A stretch of DNA of 64,000 bases from an uncultured bacterium (GCA_938075305.1 CALJGV010000007.1:1-64000); one strand, 5' to 3'; shown: positions 1-8,859, counted from the stretch's first letter. Program-made: numbers and translations. The notes: generated from the sequence alone by a model not told the origin.

Positions 1-121
1 GGTATCCACCGCCGCCGCCGCCGCGGTACCCGCCGCCGCCGCCGCCGCGGTACCCGCCGCCGCCGCCGCCGCGGTATCCGCCGCCGCCGCCGCCGCGGTA
101 CCCGCCGCCGCCGCCGCCACC
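1..121. repeat. 24-bp tandem repeat, five copies, inside the glycine-rich tail of a coding gene
   Basis: The GGTAYCC core recurs at 1, 25, 49, 73 and 97, so the period is exactly 24 bp and the array stays in frame. Read on the minus strand, each unit encodes an eight-residue block of glycines with one Tyr-Arg pair (an RGG-like box). The array runs off the left edge, so the copy number is unknown. Such arrays expand and contract easily, so the protein's length probably varies between strains. Confidence 0.9.
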
Positions 122-733
122 CTCATCGGGGGGCGTGGCAGGACGAGCCTGTACGGCACGGCCGCGGACCTGGACCCCGGTGATCGAGCTGATCACCTGC
201 TCGCCCTTGTCCTCGGGAACCTCCACGAAGCTGTAGCGGGAGAAGATGTCGATGGAGCCGATCGAGGAGCCCTCGATGCCGGACTCGCCGGCGATGGCCC
301 CGACGAGATCTCCAGGTCGGACCCCGTCCATGCGGCCGACGTTGACGAAGAGGCGGGTCATCCCCTCCTCCACGGGCTTCCAGCCCTGGCCGTCGCCCTG
401 GTCCTGGCGGTCGTTGCCGCGAGGCCGGAACTCCGGGGTCCCCTGGCCGCGATACGGCGTGCTGTCGTCACCGGCCGTAACCGGTCGGACCACCTTCGCG
501 TCGGGGCGAGACTTCTGAAGCTCGTAGCCCGCGATACGCTCCAGCACGTCGGGCTCCTCTGCGCGCCGCGTGAGGCGCGCGCAGGCGGCGGCGACCTCGA
601 CCGGGGTCTTCCCGGTCTCGCTCGCGACCTCCTTGACGAGGTCCTCGAAGAGCTCGAGGTTTCCTTCCTCGAGGCTGAGGATCAGGGCGGACTTGAACTG
701 CGCCAGGGGCGCCTCTTCAACGGCGTCGGACAT
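1..733 (-). CDS. DbpA-type RNA-binding domain protein with glycine/Tyr-Arg-rich tail (3' end missing)
   Basis: The start is ATG at 733 (MSDAVEEAPLAQ) and the gene leaves the window before its stop. Residues 1-65 look like the helical linker that follows the helicase core in DeaD/CsdA enzymes. A region beginning RLFVNVGRMDGVRPGDL and ending near QVRGRAVQARP matches the RRM-like DbpA RNA-binding domain. After that comes the glycine-rich tail encoded by the 24-bp repeats. No DEAD-box helicase core is present: the next gene upstream is a sulfatase-fold protein. The likely role is RNA binding or chaperoning in the cytoplasm. It may be a free-standing homologue of a helicase C-terminus, or a relic of a split helicase. 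The domain call rests on motif similarity only. Confidence 0.72.
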   Translation of the reverse strand, partial: MSDAVEEAPLAQFKSALILSLEEGNLELFEDLVKEVASETGKTPVEVAAACARLTRRAEEPDVLERIAGYELQKSRPDAKVVRPVTAGDDSTPYRGQGTPEFRPRGNDRQDQGDGQGWKPVEEGMTRLFVNVGRMDGVRPGDLVGAIAGESGIEGSSIGSIDIFSRYSFVEVPEDKGEQVISSITGVQVRGRAVQARPATPPDEGGGGGGGYRGGGGGGYRGGGGGGYRGGGGGGYRGGGGGGY

Positions 734-740
734 CGTCTTG

Positions 741-762
741 ACCCGCCCTCTTCGGGGCGGGT
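741..762 (-). promoter_or_regulatory. Hairpin immediately upstream of the RNA-binding protein start
   Basis: 741-748 (ACCCGCCC) pairs perfectly with 755-762 (GGGCGGGT) around a 6-nt loop. In the minus-strand mRNA the stem ends 7 nt before the ATG at 733. The purine-rich stretch that could serve as ribosome binding site lies in the loop and the stem arm. It may modulate translation. No U-tract follows, so it does not look like a terminator. Confidence 0.45.
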
Positions 763-900
763 TGAGGGGGTCGAGTTGTGGAACTGGGAACAACGGGGCG
801 GGCCCCGGTCGCGTTTCGCGGCGAGAGAGGCTACTCCCGCGCCCAGCCCCTGCGGGGCCACCGGCTCTCAAAACTCCCGGGCGGCCCGCACCGGGACCGC

Positions 901-2310
901 TCAGGGGCCGAAGGGCGCCGCTTCGAGGTCAGGGACGCCGCCCCCGGGCACCTGGATCCCCGCGCGCTTGATCCACCGCGCGAGGCCCAGCCGCAGGTCG
1001 GCGTCGGCCCCGGTCACACCTTCAGAGGGGGCCCAGCGCCCCTCCTTGCGGGCTCCCTCCCCCACGCTACGAGCCCGGACGAGCGCGGCGGGCGGCTCGG
1101 CCTCCAGGATCACGGCGCGGTCCCCGTCGAGGCCAACGGCGGCGCAGATGCCTCGGGAGGTCACCGCGCGGATCGGTCGCTCCGGGATCGCGGATCCGGG
1201 GAAGACCGAGCTCCCATCCAGGCCCTCCGGGGGGGCGAGGTCGAGGGCTGAGAGCAGCGTCGGGCCGATGTCGAGCAGGGAGACCGGGGCCCCCACCACG
1301 CCGCGGAGCGGAGGCGAGGTGGCCTGGGGTGCAGGGACGTGCAGCCAGAGGGGGACCCGAAGGTCCTCCGGCTCCATCGAGGGTACGAGCCCGTAGCGGC
1401 CCCCCTCCCCGAGCGCCGTCCGCCGGAGCCCGGCGATCACGATGACAGGGGCGACGCCGCGGTGTGCTCGCGCGCCTTCGACGAGCTGACGCGTGAAGGC
1501 ATCCGCGGCGGCGACCTCTGTGGCGTGCAGGGCGGCGAGCTGGGCCAGGTCCACGGCGTCGAGGCTGGGACCGAGGCGCAGCAGATCGTCGTGGGCCAGG
1601 CCGGACTCCACCGGGCCTTCGTACGCCGGATCCGGGCCGCCGGCCCCTCCCTGATAGAGATGATGTGGGGCGCGGGGGTCCGCCAAGGTCACCACCAGGA
1701 GGGCGGGGCGCTCACTGCGCTCCAGCCAGTCCAGGGCAGCCGCCGCGACGGAGGAGCCCTCCGCCCCCGCCGGGTCATCGAGGCCCGCGGGCGACAGCAC
1801 CTCCGAGTAACCGGTCGGCACTGGCGCTGGGCCCCCGGCGCCGAGGGCGTGGCGAGGGTGGCCCGGCGCGAGCGCGGTCCGGTATCCGACCCGCTGCAGT
1901 TCGTCCGCGATCCCCGGAGCCCAACCCTCCGAGTCGCGGGGCGCAGGGCGGTGCTGGCTGGTCAGGAGCCCTCGCAGGGCCTCGCTCGCCCAGGGCGAGG
2001 GGGCGTAGGTGTCCCTGTAGACGACCGACTCCGCGCGGAACCCGTCCAGGAACGGGGTGCGCTGGGCACCGATATCCTCCGTCCCCAGGCCGTCGATGGC
2101 GACGATGATCACGTCCGGCCTCGGGGGCGGGGCGGGCTCGGCGGCGCGGCTCTGACCGGGGCCGCTTCCGGTCGCCATCACCACCGTGCCGACGATCACC
2201 AGGGCGGCGACCACGACCCATGCGAGGCGGGGAAGGGGTCCAACGGGTGCCTCCCCGGGGGGCGCCGATTCCCGCTCGACCGCCGCGTCATCCTCGTTCC
2301 CCTCGTGCAT
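901..2310 (-). CDS. Membrane-anchored alkaline-phosphatase/sulfatase-fold protein
   Basis: This 469-residue protein has a hydrophobic segment around residues 30-48, consistent with an N-terminal membrane anchor and an external catalytic domain. The stretch PDVIIVAIDGLG carries the first metal-binding Asp of the alkaline phosphatase superfamily, and later segments follow the sulfatase fold. The place where sulfatases carry CxPxR instead reads SPWASEALRGLLTS. The formylglycine nucleophile motif is therefore absent, and a classical sulfatase activity is unlikely. It could be a phosphodiesterase, a phospho-group transferase or an inactive relative. A 13-bp tandem repeat lies just upstream of its ATG. 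Confidence 0.65.
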   Translation of the reverse strand: MHEGNEDDAAVERESAPPGEAPVGPLPRLAWVVVAALVIVGTVVMATGSGPGQSRAAEPAPPPRPDVIIVAIDGLGTEDIGAQRTPFLDGFRAESVVYRDTYAPSPWASEALRGLLTSQHRPAPRDSEGWAPGIADELQRVGYRTALAPGHPRHALGAGGPAPVPTGYSEVLSPAGLDDPAGAEGSSVAAAALDWLERSERPALLVVTLADPRAPHHLYQGGAGGPDPAYEGPVESGLAHDDLLRLGPSLDAVDLAQLAALHATEVAAADAFTRQLVEGARAHRGVAPVIVIAGLRRTALGEGGRYGLVPSMEPEDLRVPLWLHVPAPQATSPPLRGVVGAPVSLLDIGPTLLSALDLAPPEGLDGSSVFPGSAIPERPIRAVTSRGICAAVGLDGDRAVILEAEPPAALVRARSVGEGARKEGRWAPSEGVTGADADLRLGLARWIKRAGIQVPGGGVPDLEAAPFGP

Positions 2311-2338
2311 GGGGCGAGCCTAGCGACTCCCAACCCCC

Positions 2339-2416
2339 GAACAAAGGGCCCCAACGGAGGGCCCGACCTGAGGGGCCGACCGGAGGGCCCGAAGAGCGGG
2401 CCCAAAGAGCGGGGCC
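2339..2416. repeat. 13-bp tandem repeat, six copies, between two minus-strand genes
   Basis: Six consecutive 13-bp units start at 2339, 2352, 2365, 2378, 2391 and 2404. Each ends in GGGCCC or GGGGCC. The variable half drifts between copies, but the period does not slip. The array lies 28 bp upstream of the start of the sulfatase-fold gene and 36 bp past the stop of the M28 peptidase gene. GGGCCC is self-complementary, so transcripts could fold in many ways. Function is unknown. Confidence 0.8.
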
Positions 2417-2452
2417 GAAGGCTGCCCTATCGGGAGCCCCCTCGGCGGATCG

Positions 2453-4465
2453 TCACGCTCCGCCACCTCGCGCCTTGAGAACGACCTCGACCTCCACGGT
2501 CTCGCCGCTGGCGCGGGTCACGCCGACCTTGACCTTGTCCCCGGGCTTGGCGGCCTTGAGCTTCTCGCTGAAGCCCGCGAGGTCCACGGCGTCCCCGTTC
2601 CAGGTCGTGATCCTGTCGTTCTTCATCAGTCCGGCGGTCGCGGCGGGTGAGCCCGGGGTGATGCCCTCGACCACGACACCGTCCTCGGTGTACGAGGGGC
2701 GAATCCCGAACTGCACGGTGGCAGCGCGCGGGGCGCCCCCCCCGCTGGGCTCGGGCTCGGTCGCCTCTTCGGCCGCCGCGTTCCGACGGCCACGGCGACG
2801 CGTCTGCTGCTCGACGAAGGGGAACGCTTCCGGCCGCTGGGCAGCGGCGAGCGCGATCTCGTAGAAGAGATTCGCCGCGTGAACCGCGTCCACGCGGTTG
2901 ATCAGGCTCGAGACGTCCCGGGGCGTGTGGTAGTCCGCGTGGAAGTCCGCGATGATGGCGAAGAGGACGGGCATGTCCTTCCGCATGAAGGAGGTGTGGT
3001 CGCTCGCCCCGCTCATGCGCTCGGGCTGGACGATCGCCAGGGGCGAGGCGTCGATGATCGGGGCGAGGAACTCCTGCAGGCCCGCCCCGGTCTCCGCCCC
3101 GGAGAGGGAGAGCCGACGATCCTTGATGCGCCCGATCATGTCGAAGTTCATCATCAGGACGTGCTTGCCGATCGGCGCGATCGGGTGGTTCGCGTAGTAG
3201 TTCGACCCGTTGAGGCCCGACTCCTCGGCGCTGAAGCCCATGAAGAGCACGGAGCGGAGATTGGCCCCCTCGCCAGCTGCCTCGTAGTCACGGGCCATCT
3301 TGTCCGCGATGAGGATGATCCCCGCACTCCCGGAGGCGTTATCGTCGGCGCCGGGGTGAAGAAGTCGGCCAGCGTTCCTGCGATCGCGCGAACCAAAGCT
3401 GCCCTGCCCAAGGTGGTCGAGGTGCGCGCCGACGACGATGTACTCGTCCGCGAGGGTCCCCTTGCCCGGCAGGAGCCCGATCACGTTCTCCGCCACCACC
3501 GCGCGACGCTCGAGGCCCGCGACGATCCTGGCAGTGCCTTCCATCTCGAGGACGAAGCCCCCGGCGTTGGCCGCATCTCGCAGCCCGGCCAGGTTCTGCG
3601 CGCCCCCGGTCCCCGCCTCGATGAGGCGCTCGCTCGCTGCCGTGGAGAGGTGCAGCACCGGGATCTCGGCGATCGCTCGCCCGCCGCCGCCCGCGTCGAG
3701 CAGCGTGTCCACCCGGGCGTCGTTTGCGCCGGGGGTGTTGACGATGATCGCTCCCACGGCGCCGCGCTCGGCCACCGCCTGCAGCTTCCCGTTGAAGCCT
3801 GCGCGCCGGGACCAACTCCCGTCACGCCGCGTCCACAGGCTGTTACCTTCGCCGTCCATGGGCTCGAAGCGCAGAAGCACGGCGATCTTGCCCGTCAGGT
3901 CGGTGCCCTCTTCGAAGCTCGTGAAGCGGTCGCGGCCATCCTCGATGCCGTAGCCCACAAACACCAGCGTGGCGTCGAGCTCGCCGCCGACACCGAGCCC
4001 GGTGACCGTGAAGTCCTTGCCCTTGCCATGCTCGAACGACGAGGCGCCGAGCGCGAGCGAGGCCGCCGTCACCTCGTTGGTCGAGCCGAGGTTGAAGGGC
4101 TGACGGAAGCTCGCAGACTCACCGCCAGCGCCCATCGCGGGATCCAGCTTCACCGCGGGGACCAGGCCCGATGCGCGGAACTGGAACTCCATGTACTCCT
4201 TGGCCAGCTCCATGCCGCGGGTGCCGGGGAGCCGCCCCTCCATCCACGGGCTGGCGAGGATGGTGAGGTGATCGTTGAAAGTCCGGACCTCGCCGCTGAC
4301 CTCCGCGAGCGCCTCCGCGATGAGCGCGCGGCCGCCTTGGGCGTCCTCGCTCGCCGTGGCCTGCTGCCCCAACACCGCGCTCGAGAAGACGGAGATGGTC
4401 GCCAAGAAGATCGCTCCGCGGGAGACGGAGCGGAGGGGGCTGACGCATTCGTCGGGGTGGATCAT
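2453..4465 (-). CDS. Secreted M28 family metallopeptidase with PA-like insert and C-terminal PDZ domain
   Basis: The start is ATG at 4465 (MIHPDECVSP), giving 670 residues. A longer reading frame continues upstream but lacks protein character, and a signal peptide (hydrophobic at about 18-33) begins right after this start. The M28 zinc ligands appear in order: H348 in GAHLDH, D374 in PGADDNASG, E414/E415 in FSAEESG, D442 in NFDMIG, and a His in GASDHTSF. Residues 150-320 resemble a protease-associated insert. A PDZ domain occupies about the last 80 residues (GVVVEGITPGSPAATAGL). The protein is predicted to be an exported di-zinc aminopeptidase. It is divergent from the transporter operon at 4668. 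Confidence 0.88.
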   Translation of the reverse strand: MIHPDECVSPLRSVSRGAIFLATISVFSSAVLGQQATASEDAQGGRALIAEALAEVSGEVRTFNDHLTILASPWMEGRLPGTRGMELAKEYMEFQFRASGLVPAVKLDPAMGAGGESASFRQPFNLGSTNEVTAASLALGASSFEHGKGKDFTVTGLGVGGELDATLVFVGYGIEDGRDRFTSFEEGTDLTGKIAVLLRFEPMDGEGNSLWTRRDGSWSRRAGFNGKLQAVAERGAVGAIIVNTPGANDARVDTLLDAGGGGRAIAEIPVLHLSTAASERLIEAGTGGAQNLAGLRDAANAGGFVLEMEGTARIVAGLERRAVVAENVIGLLPGKGTLADEYIVVGAHLDHLGQGSFGSRDRRNAGRLLHPGADDNASGSAGIILIADKMARDYEAAGEGANLRSVLFMGFSAEESGLNGSNYYANHPIAPIGKHVLMMNFDMIGRIKDRRLSLSGAETGAGLQEFLAPIIDASPLAIVQPERMSGASDHTSFMRKDMPVLFAIIADFHADYHTPRDVSSLINRVDAVHAANLFYEIALAAAQRPEAFPFVEQQTRRRGRRNAAAEEATEPEPSGGGAPRAATVQFGIRPSYTEDGVVVEGITPGSPAATAGLMKNDRITTWNGDAVDLAGFSEKLKAAKPGDKVKVGVTRASGETVEVEVVLKARGGGA

Positions 4466-4667
4466 GGCTGAGGGTCGCGCCGGGGAAAGGCAGGGCGAGG
4501 GATCGGTTGCCGGGGAGGGAAACGGCGCCTGCGGCTCGAAGCACGGCGCAGGGGACCTATCGTATGTAATGACCCGACCGGGCAAGCGTCCGGGGTTCCC
4601 CCCGGCGTAAGTTCGCCGTTCGGTCCTCCTTCGCCGCTGCCCCCGTGTGCGGTCCATCGTCCTTACC

Positions 4668-6020
4668 ATGCCCGCCCCGTACTCCTTCTGCCGCGCCATC
4701 CTCGCCGTGCTCACCGCCTGCGTCGTGGCGGGGACAGCCCGAGGAGCCGGGGAGCTCGACCCCAAGGACGGCCCGGACGTGGACCTCCGCATCGCCGTCG
4801 AAGACGACGAGGTGCGCTTCCAGATCATCACCAACCTCGCCTTCCTGGACGAGACCACCGACGCCTACCGGGAGGACGAGTCCACCCTCGACCCGTCCGA
4901 GGCGCCCGCCGCGATGGACGCGCTGGTGGAGCTCTTCCGCCGCGACATCGAGGTGAAGGTGGACGGCACGGTCGTCGCGCCCCTGGCCCCCGACCCGGAC
5001 CGTGACTTCGAGTACGACCAGGGCGACGCCAGCCTCATCCCCCACTTCGTGAACTTCGGCGCGCGCGCGGTCGCCCGCACGCGGCTGACCCTGCGCTACC
5101 CGTGCAAGTCGCCGCCGGATCGGGTCTCGATCATCTGGGGCACCTACCCCGACAACGTGACCCTCGCCGACGACGAGGGGGGCGCCCCCCCCATCGAGAT
5201 TCTCTGCCGGCTCGCGGCGGGGGGCGTGGATCGCATCGTCCGCTTCCAGCGGGAGGAGCCGCAGTTCATCTGGCACCGGGCGGCCGAGGAGGACGGCGCA
5301 CGCATGGCCCCGGTACCGCCCATCCGCCAGCAGGAGAGCCCCCCCCTGCCCGCCGCGGGGCTCGGCCTGTTCGGCGCGGCGCTGGCGGCCTTCGCTCTCG
5401 GGCCCGCGCGCCTCCGGCGCGTCGCGACGGGGCCGTTGCTCCTGCTGAGCGTCGCCTTCCTCGGCGTCCAGCTCGCCGGACGCGGTGTGGACCTGCCCAG
5501 CGACGCCGAGGCGGTGTCGGTCTTCGAGCCGCTGCACGAGAACATCTACCGGGCCTTCGACTACACCGACGAGAGCGACGTGTACGACGCCCTCGCGGAG
5601 AGCGTCGATGGCCCGCTGCTCGAGCGACTCTACGACGAGGTCTACCGCAGCCTGGTCCTGCAGGAGGCGGGCGGAGCCGTGAGCCGCGTCTCGTCGGTCC
5701 GCCACATCGACCTCGCCGTCGAGGAGATCGGGGTGGTCGGGGAGCGCGCGCTCCCCGGCTTCGTGGTGGACGCGACCTGGCAGGTGGACGGGGCGGTGTA
5801 CCACTGGGGCCACGCCCACACGCGCACCAACGAGTACCGGGCCCGGTACACCGTGCACGCCGCGGAGCAGGGATGGCGGATCGCGGCGAGCGAGGTCCTC
5901 GCCCAGCGCAGGGTGGACGCCGCGCCGCTCTCCGAGGTGGACATGGCGGGCGCGGGGCGCTTCGGGGACCGGGCGGTCCCCGGGACGAACGAGGAGGAGG
6001 ATCTTCCCGATGACTTCTGA
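4668..6020 (+). CDS. Exported membrane protein of unknown family, first gene of a putative metal-transport operon
   Basis: I chose the ATG at 4668 because it is followed directly by a signal peptide (hydrophobic core at about 8-25). An in-frame GTG at 4647 is an alternative. Residues 30-220 form an external domain with Cys in YPCKSPPD. Two hydrophobic segments follow (about 225-265), then a second soluble domain to the end. The arrangement loosely recalls the extracytoplasmic parts of HupE/UreJ-like proteins, but I do not recognise the family. Its stop lies 11 nt inside the ABC ATPase gene, so the two are translationally coupled. This suggests a role in the same transport process. Confidence 0.6.
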   Translation: MPAPYSFCRAILAVLTACVVAGTARGAGELDPKDGPDVDLRIAVEDDEVRFQIITNLAFLDETTDAYREDESTLDPSEAPAAMDALVELFRRDIEVKVDGTVVAPLAPDPDRDFEYDQGDASLIPHFVNFGARAVARTRLTLRYPCKSPPDRVSIIWGTYPDNVTLADDEGGAPPIEILCRLAAGGVDRIVRFQREEPQFIWHRAAEEDGARMAPVPPIRQQESPPLPAAGLGLFGAALAAFALGPARLRRVATGPLLLLSVAFLGVQLAGRGVDLPSDAEAVSVFEPLHENIYRAFDYTDESDVYDALAESVDGPLLERLYDEVYRSLVLQEAGGAVSRVSSVRHIDLAVEEIGVVGERALPGFVVDATWQVDGAVYHWGHAHTRTNEYRARYTVHAAEQGWRIAASEVLAQRRVDAAPLSEVDMAGAGRFGDRAVPGTNEEEDLPDDF

Positions 6021-6735
6021 CGCCGCCCCGGACGCCCGCCCCGCGGGCGCCTCCCTGCGGGGCGTCTCCTTCTCCTACGCCCCGAGCGCGGGGACCCGGC
6101 CCTTCCGGCTGGAGGTGGACGAGCTCACCCTCCACGCGGGCGAGGCCGCTGCGGTCATCGGCCCGAGCGGGTCCGGCAAGACCACCCTTGTCCACCTGTG
6201 CGCGGGCATCCTCGTGCCCGCGAGCGGGGAGCTCGCTGTGGGCGGCGTGCGCCTCGACCAGCTCACGGACGCGGAGCGCCGCCGGGAGCGCGCCAGGCAG
6301 GTCGGCCTCGTTTTCCAGGAGTTCGAGCTCCTCGACTACCTGAGCGCGCTCGAGAACATCCTCGTCCCCCTCCGGGTCCGGGGCGCGACCCGGGAGGAGC
6401 TCCGGGCCGGGAGGGTCCGCGCCACCGAGCTCGCGCAGGCGGTGGGGATCGCCGACCTGCTCGGCCGGACCCCGGCCCAGCTCAGCCAGGGGGAGCGCCA
6501 GCGGGTGGCCATCGCCCGGGCCCTGGTCACCGAGCCCGCCCTGGTGCTGTGCGACGAGCCCACCGGCAACCTCGACCCCGACGCGGCCTCGGGGGCCGTG
6601 GACCTGCTCCTGCAGGAGGCCCGCGCGAGGGGCGCGGCGCTGCTGATGGTCACCCATGACCACGGCCTCCTGGACCGCTTCGATCGGGTCCTCGACGTGA
6701 CCGCCCTCGCGGGGAGCGGGGGGGCGACGCCGTGA
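6010..6735 (+). CDS. ABC transporter ATP-binding protein, LolD/MacB type
   Basis: This 241-residue ATPase has Walker A GPSGSGKTT, Q-loop VFQEFELL, signature LSQGERQR and Walker B ALVLCDEPTGNLDPD. The DEPTGNLDP form is typical of the LolD/FtsE/MacB group, which works with FtsX-type permeases. The gene overlaps its upstream neighbour by 11 nt. It also overlaps the permease gene by GTGA, so all three should be made together. Confidence 0.93.
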   Translation: MTSDAAPDARPAGASLRGVSFSYAPSAGTRPFRLEVDELTLHAGEAAAVIGPSGSGKTTLVHLCAGILVPASGELAVGGVRLDQLTDAERRRERARQVGLVFQEFELLDYLSALENILVPLRVRGATREELRAGRVRATELAQAVGIADLLGRTPAQLSQGERQRVAIARALVTEPALVLCDEPTGNLDPDAASGAVDLLLQEARARGAALLMVTHDHGLLDRFDRVLDVTALAGSGGATP

Positions 6736-7898
6736 GTGGCATCCTGTTCCTGGCCTGGCGCCACGCCGCCGCCCATCGCGCGCGCACCTCGATCCTGATC
6801 GCCTGCGTCGCGCTCGCGCTCTGGGTGCCGTGGACGGCGGGCGCCCTCGCCGGTCAGTACGACCGGACCCTGCGGGCCCGGGCAGCGGAGACCCCGCTCA
6901 TCATCGGCGCGCCGGGGAACCGCTACGACCTGACCCTCGCCGCGCTCTACTTCCGCCCGAGTCGCCTGGAGACGGTGCCCTACCAGGAGCTCGAGCGGCT
7001 CCAGGAGGGCGGCAAGGCGACCTTCGTCCCCCTGCACATGCGCTTCACTGCGCGCGGCAACCCCATCGTCGCCACCAGCGTCGAGTACGTGGAGTTCCGG
7101 GGGCTCGAGCCCGCCGAGGGGCGTCACGCCCTGCGGCTGGGCGAGGTGGCCCTGGGCGCGGAGGTCGCGCAGACCCTGGGGCTCCGGCCGGGGGACGCAC
7201 TCCTCTCCGACCCCACCGAGCTCTACGACATCAGCCGTCCTCCCGCCCTGAAGATGCGGGTGGCCGGGGTCTACCGGCCCTCCGGCACCCCGGACGACGG
7301 GGCGGTCTTCTGCGATGTCCGCACCGCGTGGGTGCTCGAGGGCATCGCCCACGGCCACGCCCCGGCGGAGGAGATCGACGAGTCCCTGGTCCTCAGCCGG
7401 GCCGAGGAGTCCGTGGCGGTCAGCGGCGCGCTGATGGAGTACGCCGAGGTCACCGAAGAGAACGAGGGCACCTTCCACTACCACGGGGACACCGCGCTCC
7501 TCCCCCTCAGCGCGTTGCTCGCGATCCCGGCCAGCCGGAAGGACGGCACCCTGCTCAAGAGCGCGGTCAACGCCGCCGGGGACCTCCAGGCGGTCACCCC
7601 CACCTCGGTGATCGACGACCTCCTCGGCGTGGTGTTCCGGATCAAGGCGTTCTTCGACCTCGTCGGCGGCTTCCTCCTGGGGACCACCGCGCTCCTGGTC
7701 TACGTGGTCTTCCTGCTCTCCTCGCGGCTTCGGGCCGCGGAGATGCGCACCCTGGACCGGATCGGCGCGCCGCGGCGGGTCGGAGCCGGGCTCATCGGCC
7801 TCGAGGCCGTACTCGTCCTCCTGGTAGCGGGCGCCCTCGCGGGGGGCGCCACCGCGGCCACGCTCCGCTGGCTGCCCGACCTCGTGTCCACATTCTGA
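6732..7898 (+). CDS. FtsX/MacB-type ABC transporter permease
   Basis: The start is GTG at 6732, inside the GTGA overlap with the ATPase stop. The 388-residue product has an N-terminal membrane segment (about 12-35), a large extracytoplasmic region, and a C-terminal FtsX-like domain with hydrophobic segments between about 305 and 385. This is the standard layout of MacB/LolC-type permeases, which more often act in lipoprotein release or efflux than in classical import. The next gene is a ZnuA-like binding lipoprotein, an unusual partner. The substrate is therefore inferred to be a metal ion. Confidence 0.82.
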   Translation: MSGILFLAWRHAAAHRARTSILIACVALALWVPWTAGALAGQYDRTLRARAAETPLIIGAPGNRYDLTLAALYFRPSRLETVPYQELERLQEGGKATFVPLHMRFTARGNPIVATSVEYVEFRGLEPAEGRHALRLGEVALGAEVAQTLGLRPGDALLSDPTELYDISRPPALKMRVAGVYRPSGTPDDGAVFCDVRTAWVLEGIAHGHAPAEEIDESLVLSRAEESVAVSGALMEYAEVTEENEGTFHYHGDTALLPLSALLAIPASRKDGTLLKSAVNAAGDLQAVTPTSVIDDLLGVVFRIKAFFDLVGGFLLGTTALLVYVVFLLSSRLRAAEMRTLDRIGAPRRVGAGLIGLEAVLVLLVAGALAGGATAATLRWLPDLVSTF

Positions 7899-7926
7899 GC
7901 GTCCTGTAAGCTCCCGTTCAACGCCG

Positions 7927-8859
7927 ATGGGAACCGTACGAACCCTCCTCCTCTCCACCGCCATCGCCCTCTGCGGCTGCTCCGACCAGCTGGCGGGCAC
8001 CGAGGGCGCTCACGGGACCACTCCCTTGCGATCGGTGGTGGCGGTGACCTCCGGCCCTGCTGAGCTCCTCGCCGCGGCCGCGGTGGGCCAGGCTCGGGTC
8101 GAACGTGTCGCGCCCAGCGGCATTCCCCTGGACCGCTGGCGTCCCGACGACGGGGCGCTGGACGCGATGGTCTCCGCCAGGCGAGTCCTCGTCCTCGGCG
8201 ACGAGGGCGAGCCCTGGCTCCAGCGCGCCGGCCTCCCCCCCAGCCGGACCGCCCGTCTCGAGGCGGCGGTCCCGGTGGAGCGCTGGATCGAGGTGGGGAG
8301 CTTCACCCACACCCACGGCGGTGGAGAGTCCCACACCCACGGCGGGGTGGTGGTGGAGACGTGGACCGACCCTGACCTGCTGCGAGCCATGGCCCGTCGC
8401 AGCGCCGTGCAACTCCGGAGCGCGCTGGAGGGCGGCGGGGCGGCCCCGCCCCCTGGCGGCCTCGACGGGCGCATCGACGCGTACGCCGCCGAGCTCACCG
8501 CCCTGGCCGCCGCGCTCGACGGGCGCGCGCTGATCGCGACCCACCACGGGATGGAGTACCTGTGCCGCTGGGCGGGGATCCGCCTGGAGGTCACCGAGCT
8601 TGAGCTGGAGGGGAGCGGGGCCCCCCCCAACGACGCCGCCGTGCGTGAACTCGCGGAGCTCGCGGGCCAGGAAGGCGCCCAGGCGGGGGTCCTGGTGTGG
8701 CCTGGGCGGCTGGATCCCACCTTCGCCGAGATGGCCCAACAAGAGCTAGGGCTCAGGTCCGTAGACTTCGACCTGGGGGGCACGCTCTCCGATCGCGACA
8801 CCCTCACGCGCCTCACCCAGAGCGTCGCGCGTCTACGCGCTGCCATCGCGCCCGAATGA
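7927..8859 (+). CDS. ZnuA/TroA-like metal-binding lipoprotein with His-rich loop
   Basis: This 310-residue lipoprotein has a lipobox ending at Cys18 (IALCGC). Residues 127-138 hold a His-rich loop (FTHTHGGGESHTHGG), like the zinc-sensing or zinc-capturing loop of ZnuA. Next come a His pair in ATHHGMEYLCRWAGI (about 206-207), at the position of the second domain's metal ligand, and a C-terminal helix region like that of TroA-superfamily proteins. It should capture Zn2+ or a similar ion outside the inner membrane. It lies 28 nt downstream of the FtsX-type permease and overlaps the next gene by ATGA. Confidence 0.8.
   Translation: MGTVRTLLLSTAIALCGCSDQLAGTEGAHGTTPLRSVVAVTSGPAELLAAAAVGQARVERVAPSGIPLDRWRPDDGALDAMVSARRVLVLGDEGEPWLQRAGLPPSRTARLEAAVPVERWIEVGSFTHTHGGGESHTHGGVVVETWTDPDLLRAMARRSAVQLRSALEGGGAAPPPGGLDGRIDAYAAELTALAAALDGRALIATHHGMEYLCRWAGIRLEVTELELEGSGAPPNDAAVRELAELAGQEGAQAGVLVWPGRLDPTFAEMAQQELGLRSVDFDLGGTLSDRDTLTRLTQSVARLRAAIAPE

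Noticed and set aside
2879-4471. 530-codon open frame on the plus strand opposite the M28 peptidase gene
   Set aside because: It has no recognisable motifs and an Arg/Gly/Asp/Val-rich composition typical of antisense frames in GC-rich genomes.
4558-4580. Possible Zur or Fur operator upstream of the transporter operon
   Set aside because: The AT-rich patch CTATCGTATGTAATGA lacks a convincing dyad and does not match the known boxes well enough to annotate.
4466-4858. N-terminal extension of the M28 peptidase to 4858
   Set aside because: The added 131 residues overlap the divergent gene at 4668 and look like translated noncoding sequence, whereas a signal peptide begins at 4465.
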